Shown here: piece by piece, positions 26,157 to 36,817 of the stretch
How the letters are laid out: each line of letters opens with the position of its first letter
How positions within the stretch are numbered: position 1 is the stretch's first letter
DNA from: Bacteroidales bacterium
GTDB taxonomy: Bacteria; Bacteroidota; Bacteroidia; Bacteroidales; P3
Direction: 5' to 3'
Assembly: GCA_017429685.1 (NCBI GenBank)
Contig: JAFROL010000020.1
Location: 62,001 to 126,000, forward strand
Length of the DNA stretch: 64,000 nt
Made by a program: the position numbers and the translations under genes
The notes under the pieces: model-generated
Seen by the model: the letters and a program-made list of their open reading frames with translations, nothing else
Databases searched by the model: none
Told to the model about the DNA's origin: nothing

Positions 26157-26231
26157 ATTATAAATTTGTTTCTTTGTTTTTCAGTATAATAAGGACTCTC
26201 TGCTTGCTTTTGTGCAGTCCTAAACTAATTG

Positions 26232-26239
26232 CAAAGATA
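26232..26239 (-). promoter_or_regulatory. Promoter box for the PepC-like gene
   Basis: CAAAGATA, read TATCTTTG on the minus strand, 76 bp before the start at 26156. Confidence 0.55.
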
Positions 26240-26333
26240 GTCAGAATTTTGGAAATAATCCTTAATTGGAGGAAAAAAGTTTATCGCAGCCCCTAACTTT
26301 CTGCTTCCAATTTGCCTTTCGTGTCACTGGTCA

Positions 26334-26750
26334 CTATTTATGTTTTCTGCATTGCGAGCAGATGCCCTTGACGATGTATTCGGTTTCTTCGGCGACGAAG
26401 CCTTCGGGCAGCGGCACGGGAGGAATGGTGATGTCACTGAGGCAGAAAGTTCTATGGCATCGTGTGCAGGTGAGGTGCACGTGGCCTTGGCAGTGGCGGG
26501 TGTCGTCGTGGTGGCAGACACAGTATTTCTGCACTCCGCTGCCGTCGTCGACGTTGTGCAGCAGGTGGGCGTCGCTGAAAAGGGTCAGCGTGCGGAACAG
26601 GGTGGAGCGGTCGACGGTGGGCAGCGCCTCCTCGAGGTCGCCCAGGCTGAAGACGCCATCGGTGTGGTGCCGTACCTGTCGCCATACCATCAGACGCACG
26701 GCGGTTATGCGTATGCCGGCATTATGCAGTGTTTCTTCGTCAGTAATCAT
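26334..26750 (-). CDS. Fur-family metal regulator, possibly Zur
   Basis: Fur-superfamily repressor of 138 residues. The winged helix reads LEEALPTVDRSTLFRTLTLF, and two CXXC pairs (CTRC near residue 95 and CSQC near 131) form the structural zinc site. HHDDTRHCQGHVH carries the sensory His ligands. It lies just downstream of the histidine-rich P-type ATPase on the same strand, so zinc sensing (Zur-like) is the best guess. No operator could be assigned by eye. Iron or peroxide sensing is not excluded. Confidence 0.85.
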   Translation of the reverse strand: MITDEETLHNAGIRITAVRLMVWRQVRHHTDGVFSLGDLEEALPTVDRSTLFRTLTLFSDAHLLHNVDDGSGVQKYCVCHHDDTRHCQGHVHLTCTRCHRTFCLSDITIPPVPLPEGFVAEETEYIVKGICSQCRKHK

Positions 26751-26754
26751 AATT

Positions 26755-26852
26755 ATAATGCGTTAATGTGTGAATGCGTTAATGTGTTAGTGGCTGACGC
26801 GCTCGAATCACTATTCACTATTCGCTATTCACTAATCACTATTCACCTAACG
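26755..26852. repeat. Low-complexity repeats between regulator and ATPase
   Basis: GCGTTAATGTGT-type units, one GTTAGTGGCTGACGCG motif (reverse of GCGTCAGCCACTAAC) and a run of TCACTATT / TTCACTATTCGC units. Confidence 0.7.
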
Positions 26853-28955
26853 TCATTTTTTCACATTTAGTGTGCGCATTGCATTAATTACTGCGATGAC
26901 GGTGACGCCCACGTCGGCGAAGACGGCCATCCACATAGATGCAATGCCTATGGCGGCGAGGAGCAGCACGGCGACTTTGACGCCGATGGCGAAGACGACA
27001 TTCTGGCGGGCGATGCGCAGCGTGCGGCGTGCTATTTGTATGGCTGTGGCCACCTTCATCGGGTCGTCGTCCATTAGCACGATGTCGGCAGCCTCGATGG
27101 CGGCGTCGCTTCCCAGGCCGCCCATCGCTATGCCAACGTCGGCCATCGCCAGCACGGGAGCATCGTTGATGCCGTCGCCGACAAAGGCGGTAGATTCACG
27201 ACTCTGTTCTCCGCTTATCCTTTTCATCCACAAGACTTTTTCTTCGGGCATCAGGCGGCTGTGGTGCTCGTCGATATGCAATTGGCCTGCCACGTCGGCG
27301 GCCACCTCTTCGCTGTCGCCTGTCAGCATCACGGTGCGGCGTATGCCCAGTTGGCGCAGCTGTTCGATGGCTACGGCGCTGGTGGCTTTGATACGGTCGT
27401 TGATGACGATGTGGCCTGCATATTGGCCGTCGATGGCGACGTGGATGATGGTTCCTGTATGGTCGCACGGATGCCAGGCGGCACCGATAGCCTCCATCAT
27501 CCGTTCGTTGCCGACGCAGACCGACAAATCGCCCACACGGGCCTTAATGCCCTGTCCGGCAATCTCTTCAACGTCGGTGACCGAGCATCCGTCGGTGGCC
27601 TCGTCGGGGAAGGCGTCGCGAAGTGCCGCTCCGATGGGGTGGGTCGAAAAATGCTCGACGTGGGCGGCCAGATGCAGCAGGTGATGCTCGTCGCACAGCT
27701 CGGGATGCACTGCGGTTACGGCAAACTGGCCGTGGGTCAGCGTGCCGGTCTTGTCGAAAACCACCGTGTCGGCTTTTGACAGCAGGTCGATATAGTTGGC
27801 TCCCTTGATAAGGATGCCTTTGCGCGACGCGCCGCCGATGCCGCCGAAGAACGACAGCGGAACGCTGATAACCAGCGCACAAGGACAGCTGACGACGAGG
27901 AACATTAGGGCGCGGTAGAGCCAGGTGGGGAACGCGGCCGAGAACGAGGGCGAAAAGAGTGGCGGCAACAGGGCCAACGCGATGGCGGCAAAGACGACGA
28001 CGGGCGTGTAGATGCGGGCGAAGCGGGTGATGAAGGCCTCGCTGCGCGACTTGTGGCTGGCGGCATCCTCGACAAGGCTGATGATGCGCGACACGGTGCT
28101 CTGACTGTATGGTTTGGTGACGCGCGCGTGCACCACGCCGTTGAGGCTGATGCATCCAGACAGCAGCTCGTCGCCTTCGGCAGCCTGGCGCGGCAGGCTT
28201 TCGCCCGTCAGGGCAGCGGTGTCGAGCGACGTGGTGCCACTGACGACAACGGCGTCGAGAGGCACGCGCTCACCGGGACGTACAACGATGGTTTCGCCTA
28301 CGGCAACTTCGTCGGGGTTGATAGTCAATTCGTTGCCGTCGCGGACCACGGTGGCTGTGTCGGGCCGGATGGCCAAAAGGTGCGATATGCTTTTGCGGCT
28401 CTGTCCTTCGGCATAGCCTTCGAAAAATTCGCCGACCTGGAAGAACAGCATCACGAAGACCGCTTCGGGGAATTGCGTTTCGGCTCCGGGCAGGAAGCCG
28501 ATGCAGAGTGCGCCGATGGTGGCGACGGCCATAAGGAAATGCTCGTTGAATACTTCGCCGTGTGCTATGCCTTCGGCGGCCTCGCGCAGCGTGTCCCAAC
28601 CTGCGACGAGGTAGGGCACAAGGTAGACAAGCAGCAGCTGCCAGGTGGGGAGGTGCGTTGTCTTTTCAATTATAATGGCAGCGGCCAGCAGCAGGGCCGA
28701 AATGATGATGACCGCCAGCTGGCGGCGCGGCGACTCCTCGTCGTGGTGACAATGCCCTTCGTGGCAGTGACAATGGCCGTGACCGGCATCGTGATGGTGA
28801 TGATGCTCGTCGTGCCCTTCGTTGCAATGGCAATGGTCGGCATCGTGGTAGTGATGATGATGTTCAACGTGCCCTTCGTGGCAATGGCAATGGACGCTTT
28901 CCGCTTTCCGCTTTCCGCTTTCCGCTTCTGTGTTATGATGATGATTTTCAGACAT
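26853..28955 (-). CDS. Zinc/cadmium-type heavy-metal P-type ATPase with histidine-rich amino terminus
   Basis: P1B-type ATPase of 700 residues that should pump divalent metal (Zn, Cd, Pb type) out of the cytosol. The first 75 residues are His-rich repeats (HCHCHEGHVEHHHHYHDADH and similar) in place of the ferredoxin-like metal domain. The CPC membrane motif (SCPCALVISVP, near residue 355), phosphorylation site DKTGTLTHG (near 400), and hinge VGDGINDAPVL (near 591) are intact. CPC plus a His-rich end fits ZntA-like specificity. Oddity: residues 12-20 (ESGKRKAES) are encoded by GGAAAGC heptamers identical to the intergenic repeats, so a repeat has entered the coding region. The Fur-family gene follows. 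Confidence 0.93.
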   Translation of the reverse strand: MSENHHHNTEAESGKRKAESVHCHCHEGHVEHHHHYHDADHCHCNEGHDEHHHHHDAGHGHCHCHEGHCHHDEESPRRQLAVIIISALLLAAAIIIEKTTHLPTWQLLLVYLVPYLVAGWDTLREAAEGIAHGEVFNEHFLMAVATIGALCIGFLPGAETQFPEAVFVMLFFQVGEFFEGYAEGQSRKSISHLLAIRPDTATVVRDGNELTINPDEVAVGETIVVRPGERVPLDAVVVSGTTSLDTAALTGESLPRQAAEGDELLSGCISLNGVVHARVTKPYSQSTVSRIISLVEDAASHKSRSEAFITRFARIYTPVVVFAAIALALLPPLFSPSFSAAFPTWLYRALMFLVVSCPCALVISVPLSFFGGIGGASRKGILIKGANYIDLLSKADTVVFDKTGTLTHGQFAVTAVHPELCDEHHLLHLAAHVEHFSTHPIGAALRDAFPDEATDGCSVTDVEEIAGQGIKARVGDLSVCVGNERMMEAIGAAWHPCDHTGTIIHVAIDGQYAGHIVINDRIKATSAVAIEQLRQLGIRRTVMLTGDSEEVAADVAGQLHIDEHHSRLMPEEKVLWMKRISGEQSRESTAFVGDGINDAPVLAMADVGIAMGGLGSDAAIEAADIVLMDDDPMKVATAIQIARRTLRIARQNVVFAIGVKVAVLLLAAIGIASMWMAVFADVGVTVIAVINAMRTLNVKK

Positions 28956-28988
28956 ATCTTTGTGTTTTTATTTGTTCGTTTCTGAATG

Positions 28989-28996
28989 CAAAGATA
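28989..28996 (-). promoter_or_regulatory. Promoter box for the P-type ATPase
   Basis: CAAAGATA, read TATCTTTG on the minus strand, 34 bp before the start; TTGCAAAAACCC lies at -33 spacing. A Zur-like operator would be expected here but no palindrome was clear. Confidence 0.6.
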
Positions 28997-29080
28997 CGAC
29001 TGGGTTTTTGCAACCGGGTTGCAAATGTTGTTCGCCCCGTTCCGGATGCACCTGCCTGCCGGCTGGTCCGCCATTTCTTC

Positions 29081-29148
29081 GTTACTTCGCCGTTACATCT
29101 TCGTTACTTCTTCGTTATTTCTTCGATACGCAATCGAAGAAGTAACGT
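29081..29148. repeat. 11-bp tandem repeats plus hairpin, variant of the palindrome architecture
   Basis: Four 11-bp units start at 29081, 29092, 29103 and 29114 (consensus CGTTACTTCTT), then CGAT, the 5-bp centre ACGCA and a right arm ATCGAAGAAGTAACG (29134-29148) that pairs with the last unit plus CGAT with one mismatch. Unit length and centre length equal those of the 51-bp palindromes, but the sequence differs. Confidence 0.8.
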
Positions 29149-29209
29149 TGAACGAACGTTAAGCGAACGATGAAATTGGGGAGGAGGTGGGGAACTGGCG
29201 TGTGCCGAA

Positions 29210-30502
29210 TTAGAACAGCAGGAATCTTTCTTTGAAGCGCATATAGAATCCGAAAAGGAAGTCGGTGTTGTTCTTGCTATGGTCGGGATTGTAGCAGGCA
29301 TCGAACTGCAAGCCGAGGTTCAGGCCCTTAAACTCGTGCTCGACCGAGAGGGTGAAAGTCAGCAGGTTGTAGATGGAGTAGCCTTCGTTGATGGTTGATT
29401 GCGGTACGTGGAGCGACGCATAGGCGGTGTGGGACCAGAACCGCGGGTCGCCGAAGGCGCTGAAGTAGTGGTTGCCGTGCCAGAATCCGACGGCGGCGCG
29501 GACAGCCCAGTCGGCCATCTGCTGTTTGTTCCAGTGCATCCATTCGTATGAAAGTGTGGAGTAGAAGGCTTGTCCCGGGCGGTCGAGGTCGCGGTCTTCG
29601 AGATGATAGTCGTAGACAGACATATCGAATCTGATGTTATGGAAAGAGGGGCGCAAAGCGTTGGCGAAAGAATGTTTTATCTGCAGTCCTATGCGTTCGT
29701 TGAATGTCGTGACGGTGTTGGTGTCGATGGTTTTGAGTTCGCCTCCGCGGTGGCTGGCAATGAAATGGATAGGGATACTTAACTGCCATCCGAGCTCGTT
29801 GTCTTTGTAGAAGTCGCATCCCGCCCATTCTGTTTTCCTTTTTTGTATGTTGATGATGCGGAACTGGTGTCGTGTGCCCATCGTGAAGCGTTCCTGGTCG
29901 GGGGTCCAGGGGGTGAGGTAGTGCTGCCAGTCGAGCCAAGTGTCGCTGTTCCAGAGTTTTGTTTTGGTCAGTATCTGCAAGCCGTCCTCCTGATAGTTGA
30001 AAATCCATCGGCTGGGGTCGTAGACGGGTGCGTCGAGCCGGTGGGTGTGGCTTCCGTAGATGGTTCCGGCAACGAGAGTGAGCCATTTGGTCGGTGCGTA
30101 AACCAATGATAGCGTGGGACGTAGGCAGTAGAGCGAGTCGAGTCCGGCAAATGCTGTGGCATTGAAGCCTATGCGCAGCTGGGCCCGTTCGTTGATGCCG
30201 TAGGCGAGGGCAGGGGACAGTCGGAAACCGGCGACGGTGTAGCCTTTGGCCATACTGGTTGCGTATTCGGCATCGTAGAAGAATCCGGAGGCGTCGATGT
30301 CGAGCGTCAGATGGCGGCAGCCCTGTATGAGTTCGCGGCTCGTTACGGGTTGGTCATAAAGCAGATGCATCGAGTAATCGGCATTGTTGCCAAGTGCTGA
30401 CGGATGGTGTGCGCGGCGTGGTGTTGCTACGGTAGTGTCCTGTGCTTGTGCCACGGTGGAAGCCAGCAGCAGGGTTATTGTGATTGCGAAAAGGTGTTTC
30501 AT
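29210..30502 (-). CDS. Outer-membrane beta-barrel-like protein
   Basis: Exported protein of 430 residues. The ATG at 30502 gives a clean signal peptide (HLFAITITLLLASTVAQAQ); an earlier in-frame start at 30559 lies upstream of the promoter box. The body has alternating hydrophobic strands ending in aromatic residues and a terminal phenylalanine (GFYMRFKERFLLF), typical of outer-membrane barrels. No close family is recognised. It is divergent from guaB and converges with nothing; the ATPase gene lies downstream across the 11-bp repeats. Confidence 0.75.
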   Translation of the reverse strand: MKHLFAITITLLLASTVAQAQDTTVATPRRAHHPSALGNNADYSMHLLYDQPVTSRELIQGCRHLTLDIDASGFFYDAEYATSMAKGYTVAGFRLSPALAYGINERAQLRIGFNATAFAGLDSLYCLRPTLSLVYAPTKWLTLVAGTIYGSHTHRLDAPVYDPSRWIFNYQEDGLQILTKTKLWNSDTWLDWQHYLTPWTPDQERFTMGTRHQFRIINIQKRKTEWAGCDFYKDNELGWQLSIPIHFIASHRGGELKTIDTNTVTTFNERIGLQIKHSFANALRPSFHNIRFDMSVYDYHLEDRDLDRPGQAFYSTLSYEWMHWNKQQMADWAVRAAVGFWHGNHYFSAFGDPRFWSHTAYASLHVPQSTINEGYSIYNLLTFTLSVEHEFKGLNLGLQFDACYNPDHSKNNTDFLFGFYMRFKERFLLF

Positions 30503-30522
30503 TTGCTTCGGATTTGGAATTG

Positions 30523-30530
30523 CAAAGGTA
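30523..30530 (-). promoter_or_regulatory. Promoter box for the barrel-like protein
   Basis: CAAAGGTA, read TACCTTTG on the minus strand, 21 bp before the ATG at 30502. This supports the shorter start. Confidence 0.55.
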
Positions 30531-30679
30531 CAAAAAAAAAGTGAAATGCCAACATACAATAGTGTTATGAGGAATGGGAATTTGTATACGAAGGCAAAAA
30601 AATGGTCCTCTTTGTCGCAGATAATTAATGAGTTGGGAAATGTTATTAAATTTATTATTTATATGTGGATTTTTTTTCC

Positions 30680-30687
30680 TATTTTTG
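30680..30687 (+). promoter_or_regulatory. Promoter box for guaB
   Basis: TATTTTTG followed by CAC, 20 bp before the ATG at 30707; the upstream in-frame start at 30665 would precede it and is rejected. Confidence 0.6.
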
Positions 30688-30706
30688 CACGAAATTTTAT
30701 CATTAT

Positions 30707-32179
30707 ATGTATACAGATACCACAAAATTCATCGGTGAGGGTTTGACGTACGACGACGTCCTGCTTGTTCCCTCTTATTCAGACATACTTCCGCGCGAAG
30801 TCAAGGTTAATTCGCGCTTCTCACGCAACATCACGCTCAACATCCCTATGGTCAGCGCCGCTATGGACACGGTGACTGAGGCTGCTATGGCCATTGGTAT
30901 GGCCCAGGAAGGTGGTATCGGCGTGCTGCACAAGAATATGTCCATCGAAAACCAAGCCAACGAGGTGCGTAAGGTGAAACGTTCGGAGAACGGTATGATT
31001 GTCGACCCCGTGACGCTGGGCAAGGACGCCCTGGTCAAGGATGCGCTGAGCCTGATGCACGAATACCACATCGGCGGCATCCCCATCGTAGATGCCAGCC
31101 GCAGACTGATAGGTATGGTCACCAACCGCGACCTGCGTTTTGAGCGCAATATGAGCCGCCCGCTGAGCGAGATAATGATCACCGAACTGATTACGACCCA
31201 CGAGGGCACAACCTTCGACGAGGCCGCCGAAATACTGCAGCAGCACAAGATCGAGAAACTGCCTGTCGTCAACAACGAGGGCCAGTTTGTGGGCCTTATC
31301 ACCTATAGCGACATTATGAAGAACAAGGAGCACCCCTACGCCTGCAAGGACGACAACGGTCGTCTGCGCGTGGCTGCCGGTGTTGGTATCACGGCCGATA
31401 TGATGGACCGTGTCGACGCTCTAGTTGCCGCCGGGGTCGATGCAATAGTTATCGATACCGCCCACGGCCATTCGATCCGTGTGGTTGAGGCTCTGAAGAC
31501 CGCCAAGGCCAAATATCCGAACCTTGATGTCGTTGTCGGAAACATCGCCACTGGCGAGGCTGCCCTGATGCTGGCCGAAGCCGGCGCCGATGCCGTCAAG
31601 GTGGGTATCGGACCTGGAAGCATCTGCTCGACCCGAATCATTGCAGGTATTGGCGTGCCGCAGCTGACGGCCGTGTGCGAAGTGGCCGGTGCCCTGAAAC
31701 AGGGCGGCTACGACATTCCGCTTATCGCCGACGGCGGCATACGCTACAGCGGCGACATCGTCAAGGCCCTTGCCGCTGGTGCCAGCAGCATTATGATTGG
31801 TTCGCTGGTGGCCGGTGTCGACGAGGCTCCGGGCGAGACCATCATTTTCGAAGGCCGCAAGTTCAAGTCCTATCGCGGTATGGGTTCGCTCGAGGCAATG
31901 CAGAGCGGCTCGAAGGACCGCTACTTCCAGGACAAGGAGACCGACGTCAAGAAACTTGTCCCCGAAGGCGTTGTGGGACGCGTGCCTTACAAGGGTTCGC
32001 TCAATGAGGTTCTCTACCAGCTCGTTGGTGGCCTGAAGGCCGGTATGGGCTATACGGGTTCGAAGGACATCGAGACGCTGCAGAAGGCCAAGTTCATCCG
32101 CATCACCGCTGCCGGACGCACCGAGAGCCATCCGCACGACATCGCCATCACCCGCGAGGCACCGAACTATTCGAGATAA
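30707..32179 (+). CDS. guaB: Inosine-5'-monophosphate dehydrogenase
   Basis: Oxidises IMP to XMP, the committed step of GMP synthesis, with NAD. The 490-residue product from ATG 30707 has the TIM barrel interrupted by two CBS domains (about residues 95-205, [11 protein letters not shown] and [13 protein letters not shown]). The catalytic Cys lies in [20 protein letters not shown], and the flap block is [11 protein letters not shown]. Length is that of the normal bacterial enzyme. It reads toward the chaperone genes; the 63-bp gap could allow read-through. Confidence 0.97.
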   Translation: MYTDTTKFIGEGLTYDDVLLVPSYSDILPREVKVNSRFSRNITLNIPMVSAAMDTVTEAAMAIGMAQEGGIGVLHKNMSIENQANEVRKVKRSENGMIVDPVTLGKDALVKDALSLMHEYHIGGIPIVDASRRLIGMVTNRDLRFERNMSRPLSEIMITELITTHEGTTFDEAAEILQQHKIEKLPVVNNEGQFVGLITYSDIMKNKEHPYACKDDNGRLRVAAGVGITADMMDRVDALVAAGVDAIVIDTAHGHSIRVVEALKTAKAKYPNLDVVVGNIATGEAALMLAEAGADAVKVGIGPGSICSTRIIAGIGVPQLTAVCEVAGALKQGGYDIPLIADGGIRYSGDIVKALAAGASSIMIGSLVAGVDEAPGETIIFEGRKFKSYRGMGSLEAMQSGSKDRYFQDKETDVKKLVPEGVVGRVPYKGSLNEVLYQLVGGLKAGMGYTGSKDIETLQKAKFIRITAAGRTESHPHDIAITREAPNYSR

Positions 32180-32242
32180 TCTACACTTAAACCTTGACTT
32201 TATTCAGACATTGAATTTAACTGAAATACTGTAAAATAATAA

Positions 32243-34342
32243 ATGAGGAAAATATTTGTTTTATTATTTGCTGCCGGTATGGCTCTGGGCGTAAGCGCTC
32301 AGAATTCGAACGACCCTGTCGTTTTCGAAATCAACGGCAAAAAGATTTACAAGTCGGAGTTTATGAAGGAGTTTTTGCGCTCGGTTGGCAAGGACCCCAA
32401 GGCTGCGCCAACGGCTTGCACGTACGAAAAACGGCAAGCTCTTGAGGAGTATGCCGACCTTTTCGTCAACTACCGTACCAAGCTTGAAGATGCTTTTGCC
32501 AACGGCTACGACACAATGCCTGATATGGTCAAGGAACTTACGGGATACCGCAATGAGCTTGCAGCGCCTTATCTGATAGATTCGGCAACGCTCAACCAGA
32601 TTCTTCACGAGGCTTACGAGCGCAACCATTATACGCTCCGCGCCGCACATATTCTTGTGCGTCTTGGCCGACAGCCGTCTCCGGCCGACACCCTCAAGGC
32701 CTACAACAGGGCAATGGCATACTACGACAGGATTATGGCTGGCGAGGATTTTCTTACCGTTGCTGCCGAAGCTGCCGAAGTGCGTTTCAAAGAGGAGATG
32801 ATTCCCGAGGACGACCCGCGTCGCAACGACAAGGGTGACCTTGGCAATTTCACTGTTTTCGAGATGGTTTACCCCTTCGAAACGGCTGCCTATGGGCTGT
32901 CTGTCGGCGAGGTGTCGAAACCTGTCCGCACCAACTATGGCTATCATATTATCAAGCTGTTGGATAAAAACCCCTATCTCGGCAAATGCACCTTCCAGCA
33001 CATCTGGGTGGCTTCGTCGGCAGTTCCGTCGCAAGCAGAGGCACGTATCCGTCAGGCTTATGAACACATCATCGACGGCGAGTCGTTCGACAATGTGTGC
33101 CGCAATTACACCGACGACCACAGCACAGCCGACAGGGGCGGTCTGATATCGGATGTGACCGCTCGCCAAATCCCGCCCGAGTATGTGCCCTACCTTTCCC
33201 GAATGATACCTGGCTCCATCACAGAACCTTTCCAAACGCAGTATGGATGGCACCTCTTAAAGCTTGTCTCGCGCGACAGCCTTGCCTCGTTCGAGGAGAT
33301 GGAGCCCTACTACAAGCAGCGCCTGGTCCGCGATATGCGCAGCCGCAAGCCGCGCGAGGCCTTCATCGAGCAATGCAAACGCAAATACAATTTTAATGAC
33401 TATACTAAAATGTATGCCAAACAGACCAAGGTGAAAGGCAAGAAAGCCAAACAGCCGAAGGTGCCGCTGGCATCGCTGGCCGAATGCCGTGCAGCGCTGT
33501 CGGATTCTGTCTTTATCAAAGCCTGGCATTACAGCGACACAATGGTCACCGATATGCGCCCGCTGTTCTCTGTGGAGGATTTGGAGTATACCGCCAAGGA
33601 TCTGCTGCGCTTTGTCGAAAAACACCAGCGCGCCGAAATGCCCTACGACCTTGATGCTTACCTTGAAAACAGATATTCTAACTTTATCAATGACAAGGTC
33701 TTCGAATATGCTGACAAGCATCTCGAAGAGGAACACAACGAGTTCGCCCAGCTTATGGACGAATACCGCAATGGTCTGATGATTTTTTCATACAATGACC
33801 TGATGATTTGGTCGAAAGCCATCAGGGACACTACCGGACTCAAGAATTTCTACAACTACTATTCTGCTCAGCGCGACATCAACAACGAGGCTGATGCGCC
33901 CTATTTCTGGAACGAACGTGCCGACCTCGACATCTACACCTTTGCCGACAGCGGTTCGCTGGCACCGTCCAAGGCCGTGAAAATCATCGAGAAATCGATT
34001 GCCAAAGGCTGGAATGCCGAGCAGACGACACGCAAGCTGAACTCTGCCGTAAAAGGCGAGCCCAACTACAAAATCTCGCACAAGACCGTCGAGAAGGAAC
34101 ACCAGAACCTGCTTAAGCCGAACCAATGGAAAAATGGTGTCTACACCGTCGCCGACAAGCAAGGCTTCAAGGTGCTCGTGGTCAAGCAAACCCACGAACC
34201 CGGCCTCAAGGACCTGCCCGATGCACGTGGATATTACATCAATGAATATCAGACCTATCTGGAAAAAAATCTTGTCGAAACCCTGAGGAAAAAATACAAT
34301 GTCATTATTCATCAGGATGTCATCGACGAAATAACTTATTGA
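32243..34342 (+). CDS. Large exported peptidyl-prolyl isomerase (two parvulin domains)
   Basis: Periplasmic chaperone-like protein of 699 residues with signal peptide (FVLLFAAGMALGVSAQ). Two PpiC/parvulin domains lie near residues 133-235 (LRAAHILVRLG to GYHIIKLLDKNP) and 250-350 (QHIWVASSAVP to GWHLLKLVSRD). A long helical C-terminal part follows. Its role would be folding of envelope proteins on the way to the outer membrane. It is 20 bp before the SurA-like gene and probably co-transcribed; guaB precedes it. Confidence 0.88.
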   Translation: MRKIFVLLFAAGMALGVSAQNSNDPVVFEINGKKIYKSEFMKEFLRSVGKDPKAAPTACTYEKRQALEEYADLFVNYRTKLEDAFANGYDTMPDMVKELTGYRNELAAPYLIDSATLNQILHEAYERNHYTLRAAHILVRLGRQPSPADTLKAYNRAMAYYDRIMAGEDFLTVAAEAAEVRFKEEMIPEDDPRRNDKGDLGNFTVFEMVYPFETAAYGLSVGEVSKPVRTNYGYHIIKLLDKNPYLGKCTFQHIWVASSAVPSQAEARIRQAYEHIIDGESFDNVCRNYTDDHSTADRGGLISDVTARQIPPEYVPYLSRMIPGSITEPFQTQYGWHLLKLVSRDSLASFEEMEPYYKQRLVRDMRSRKPREAFIEQCKRKYNFNDYTKMYAKQTKVKGKKAKQPKVPLASLAECRAALSDSVFIKAWHYSDTMVTDMRPLFSVEDLEYTAKDLLRFVEKHQRAEMPYDLDAYLENRYSNFINDKVFEYADKHLEEEHNEFAQLMDEYRNGLMIFSYNDLMIWSKAIRDTTGLKNFYNYYSAQRDINNEADAPYFWNERADLDIYTFADSGSLAPSKAVKIIEKSIAKGWNAEQTTRKLNSAVKGEPNYKISHKTVEKEHQNLLKPNQWKNGVYTVADKQGFKVLVVKQTHEPGLKDLPDARGYYINEYQTYLEKNLVETLRKKYNVIIHQDVIDEITY

Positions 34343-34362
34343 ACGAATAACATAACTATAAA

Positions 34363-35739
34363 ATGCGTAAAACATTTGCATTCCTGATACTACTCGCTGC
34401 TGCGGCAATCGTCTCGGCACAGAACGGTTCTGCATCGACACCATCGGATGATGAACCTGTTGTCGACAAGGTGGTTGCCGTAGTGGGCAAAAACATCGTC
34501 AAGCTGTCGGACATCGAAAACGGCTATGTGCCTATCCGTATCCGTCAGGGTTACGAAAAAGCCTTCGAAAACCGATGCAACATACTTGAAGGCCTGTTGA
34601 TCACCAAACTGCTGATACATAAGGGGCAGATAGACAGTACGGATGCCGAAATCACCGACGACGAAATCAACTCCAGTGTGCAGTATTATATCAGCGCCTA
34701 TGAACGTCAGTATGGCAGCAAGGAAGCTATGCGCCAAGCCACTGGCTACACCTACGACGAGATGAAGGACCTTCTCAAGAAGATGATCCGCGAACGTATG
34801 CTTTCCGAACGTGTCCAGTCGCAACTGACAAGCACTGTGAAAATTACACCGCGAGAGGTGACCGAATACTTTGCCAAGATTCCTGCCGACAGCGTGCCTC
34901 TTTTTGAAGAGACATATGAAATCGCCGAAATCGTGCGCAAACCCGAAATCAACGAAGACGAGCGTGACCGCGTCAGATTAGAGCTTAACAAGATGCGCGA
35001 AAGGATACTGAAAGGCGAGGTGCAGTTCTCCACTTTGGCGACACTCTATTCCGAAGACCCGGGTTCGGCAAGCAAAGGCGGCGAACTGGGATTCTTTACG
35101 CGCGGCTTTATGGTGGCCGAATTCGAGGCGGCAGCCTTCGCCCTCAAGCCCGGCGAGGTGTCGCCCGTGGTCGAGACACAGTTCGGATTCCATCTTATCC
35201 AGCTTATCGAACGTCGTGGCAACGCCATCAATTGCCGCCACATTCTGATGATGCCCAAAGTGTCGTCAGAAGACCTTCTGCGCAACCGAATGCTTCTCGA
35301 CAGCATCGCACAGCAGATAAGGCTCGGCCGTACCACCTTTGCCGACGCAGCAGCGCGTTTTTCGGACAACGCCAACAAGATTGAGGGCGGCAAGGTCACC
35401 CATCCCACTTCGGGAGGCTATCAGTTTACGCTTGACGAGCTCAAGCAGCTATACCCGGGAATAGGTTTTTCGCAGATGAACGCCGGCGAAATCAGCAATG
35501 CAACGGCGATGAAGACCGACGACAACAAGGATGCCTACCGCATCGTCACCGTCATACGTCGCAATCCCGCACACAAGGCCAACCTCACCGACGACTATGA
35601 CCGCATCTACAATGCCGCTCTTGAAAACGCGCGTCAGGAGAAGATTTTCGACTGGGCGCAGAAGACAATAAAGAATACATATATTCATATAGACGACGAA
35701 TTCAAGGATTGCAGTTTCCGGCTCAAGTGGGTCGAATAG
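34363..35739 (+). CDS. SurA-like periplasmic peptidyl-prolyl isomerase
   Basis: Exported chaperone of 458 residues with signal peptide (FAFLILLAAAAIVSAQ). VDKVVAVVGKNIVKLSDIE is the SurA amino-terminal chaperone domain, followed by a parvulin domain (PGSASKGGELGFFTRGFMVAEFE; FGFHLIQLIERRG) and a second (NCRHILMMPKVS and onward). It should help barrel proteins reach the BAM complex. Two isomerase genes in a row suggest division of work on different clients. Confidence 0.9.
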   Translation: MRKTFAFLILLAAAAIVSAQNGSASTPSDDEPVVDKVVAVVGKNIVKLSDIENGYVPIRIRQGYEKAFENRCNILEGLLITKLLIHKGQIDSTDAEITDDEINSSVQYYISAYERQYGSKEAMRQATGYTYDEMKDLLKKMIRERMLSERVQSQLTSTVKITPREVTEYFAKIPADSVPLFEETYEIAEIVRKPEINEDERDRVRLELNKMRERILKGEVQFSTLATLYSEDPGSASKGGELGFFTRGFMVAEFEAAAFALKPGEVSPVVETQFGFHLIQLIERRGNAINCRHILMMPKVSSEDLLRNRMLLDSIAQQIRLGRTTFADAAARFSDNANKIEGGKVTHPTSGGYQFTLDELKQLYPGIGFSQMNAGEISNATAMKTDDNKDAYRIVTVIRRNPAHKANLTDDYDRIYNAALENARQEKIFDWAQKTIKNTYIHIDDEFKDCSFRLKWVE

Positions 35740-35831
35740 TGCAGAGTGTACGATGTGTAGAGTAACGACCGCGACAAATAAAAATAACCGGTTACCAAGT
35801 AATTTCAACTTTAAACTTTCAACTAAAAAAA
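35740..35831. repeat. Short low-complexity gap before moxR
   Basis: Ends with TTTCAACTTTAAACTTTCAACT, the same CAACTTTCAACT leader type seen before the genes at 38287, 44336, 45551 and 54786. No terminator was seen, so the chaperone genes and moxR may share a transcript. Confidence 0.5.
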
Positions 35832-36803
<972 letters not shown>

Positions 36804-36817
36804 TGTCAAACATCAAA

